Shown one piece after another: positions 5,674-6,414 of a DNA stretch of 6,414 nucleotides. Below the pieces are notes generated by a model that worked only from the letters and a program-made list of their open reading frames with translations, was not told the origin of the DNA and made no database searches. The stretch comes from CAVXAE01 sp044225565 (GTDB taxonomy: Bacteria; Pseudomonadota; Gammaproteobacteria; Steroidobacterales; Steroidobacteraceae). The number at the start of each line of letters is the position of its first letter. Positions within the stretch are counted from its first letter, which is position 1. The stretch covers positions 1 through 6,414 of the forward strand of contig JBGAIL010000309.1 of assembly GCA_044225565.1 (NCBI GenBank). Reading direction: 5' to 3'. Position numbers and translations under genes: made by a program.

Positions 5674-6266
5674 TCCAGCATCCGGCGCCGCTGGCCCGGC
5701 AGCATTGTCGAAACGAACGGCGAATCCGCATCAAAAAAGCGCCAGGGTCTCTGCGCCCAGTCCCCTGCGTAGTCGACCCCGATGCGGGTCGCCGACACCA
5801 CGCGCGGCTTCTTCTTCTGCGAAGGCATTCCGATCCACAACCGTGGCCCCGTGAGGTCCGCCCCGTTCAACGTCCGGTCGATCCCCATCGCCCGGCACAA
5901 CAGCCCCGGCCCCCATGTCTTGTCCTCAACATTCAGCACTGGCTCCAGCGCGCGAATCAGCACCGCCTGCGGCACGCCTTCCGTGCGCGTCACCACGTTG
6001 AAGCAGTTCCAGAACCCGTAGATGAAATACACGTAGGCGTGCCCACCCGCGCCGAACATCACCTCGGTCCGCGCGGTGCGACCCTTCGAGGAGTGCGCCG
6101 CGAGATCGCCTGGCCCCAGATACGCTTCCGTCTCCACGATGCGCCCCACGCGCCGCAACGGCCCCTCATCGTGAACCAGGTGCATTCCCAGCAGCTGGCG
6201 CGCGACGACGAGGGTGTTCCGGGAGTAGAATTCGCGCGCCAGTTTTTTCAATGCCTTACGAGGCAT
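5664..6266 (-). CDS. DNA-3-methyladenine glycosylase (AAG/MPG family)
   Basis: This is an intact 200-residue base-excision repair enzyme of the AAG/MPG family, which removes 3-methyladenine, hypoxanthine and other alkylated or deaminated purines, leaving an abasic site. Length is typical of bacterial members. VETEAY gives the catalytic Glu at 47 and Tyr 49, equivalent to human E125 and Y127. LGPGDLAAHS supplies His 58 (human H136), YVYFIYG the intercalating Tyr 80 (human Y159), WNCFN Asn 90 (human N169), and VLIRALEP Arg 105 (human R182). WGPGLLCRAMGI and LTGPRLWI are further family blocks. I chose ATG 6266 (MPRKALKKLAREFY); a TTG at 6272 would add two residues. No clear Shine-Dalgarno sequence is visible. 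It is cytoplasmic. Its start lies 21 bases from the divergent L,D-transpeptidase start, and its end overlaps the convergent neighbour. Confidence 0.95.
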   Translation of the reverse strand: MPRKALKKLAREFYSRNTLVVARQLLGMHLVHDEGPLRRVGRIVETEAYLGPGDLAAHSSKGRTARTEVMFGAGGHAYVYFIYGFWNCFNVVTRTEGVPQAVLIRALEPVLNVEDKTWGPGLLCRAMGIDRTLNGADLTGPRLWIGMPSQKKKPRVVSATRIGVDYAGDWAQRPWRFFDADSPFVSTMLPGQRRRMLDQR

Positions 6267-6287
6267 ACGCAATACGGGACATCATTG

Positions 6288-6414
6288 ATGCGAAAGCTTC
6301 TCCCAGTCGTCCTGCTCGCGGCCATCGCGAGCACCACTCAGGCCGCGCAGTTCGAGCTCGTGCCCAACGCCCCGCCGGTCTTCGGCAGCGTCGAGTACAT
6401 CCAGGCGCAGTTCG
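6288..6414 (+). CDS. L,D-transpeptidase family protein, N-terminal part (runs out of window)
   Basis: This partial gene encodes 42 residues before the window ends. MRKLLPVVLLAAIASTTQA is a Sec signal peptide with cleavage likely after TQA, giving mature AQFELVPNAPPVFGSV then EYIQAQF. That N-terminus (xFELP...G-V-Y--A-YEDT) resembles periplasmic L,D-transpeptidases of the YbiS/YcfS type. These cross-link peptidoglycan or attach lipoprotein to it, usually with a LysM-like part before the YkuD catalytic domain. The catalytic Cys domain lies outside the window, so the assignment rests only on the N-terminal pattern. GGGA at 6276-6279 is a plausible Shine-Dalgarno sequence eight bases before ATG 6288. 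Confidence 0.6.
   Translation, partial: MRKLLPVVLLAAIASTTQAAQFELVPNAPPVFGSVEYIQAQF

Noticed and set aside
1..6414. CRISPR array, tRNA, rRNA or riboswitch
   Set aside because: I saw no short regularly spaced direct repeats, no tRNA-like cloverleaf or conserved T-loop sequence, and no known riboswitch core in the intergenic gaps, which are all short.

Overview
The window is GC-rich bacterial DNA, most likely from a gammaproteobacterium. The DUF3465 protein, the L,D-transpeptidase N-terminus and the DUF1016/PDDEXK nuclease fit Xanthomonadales- or Steroidobacter-like lineages. This is an inference from protein flavour, because no taxonomic marker gene is present.

The dominant structure is a very large imperfect palindrome. 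Bases 1-2380 reappear in reverse complement at 2491-4763, around a unique 110-base spacer (2381-2490). Each arm carries the same three items. From the outside inward these are a DUF1348 (NTF2-like fold) gene, a divergently oriented gene for an exported HExxH zinc-metallopeptidase-like protein, and the 3' end of a DUF1016/PDDEXK nuclease gene that converges on the peptidase gene. The outer left copies are readable: the DUF1348 gene at 21-491 is intact, and the peptidase gene is open from 583 to about 1689. The right-arm copies (2491-4745) are shredded by many 1-4 base indels. The nuclease gene is cut at the fold in both arms.

To the right of the palindrome lies single-copy sequence. A DUF3465 gene (4767-5248) is broken by frameshifts. 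It is followed by an unrecognised conserved-looking gene (about 5212-5673), then an intact DNA-3-methyladenine glycosylase on the minus strand (5664-6266), then the start of an L,D-transpeptidase gene that runs out of the window (6288 onward).

Reading quality follows a pattern: clean from 1 to about 1689, indel-rich from about 1690 to 5250, clean again to the end. This pattern, the short fold-back spacer and a microhomology at the fold suggest that the inverted duplication is a fold-back chimera or a gap filled with uncorrected long-read or amplified DNA. A real inverted duplication cannot be excluded, because some differences between the arms look like ordinary in-frame protein divergence. 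On the artefact reading, the native order would be: nuclease >, < peptidase, DUF1348 >, DUF3465 >, unknown >, < glycosylase, L,D-transpeptidase >. I see no new defence, mobile or RNA system. The genes do not form an obvious single pathway.
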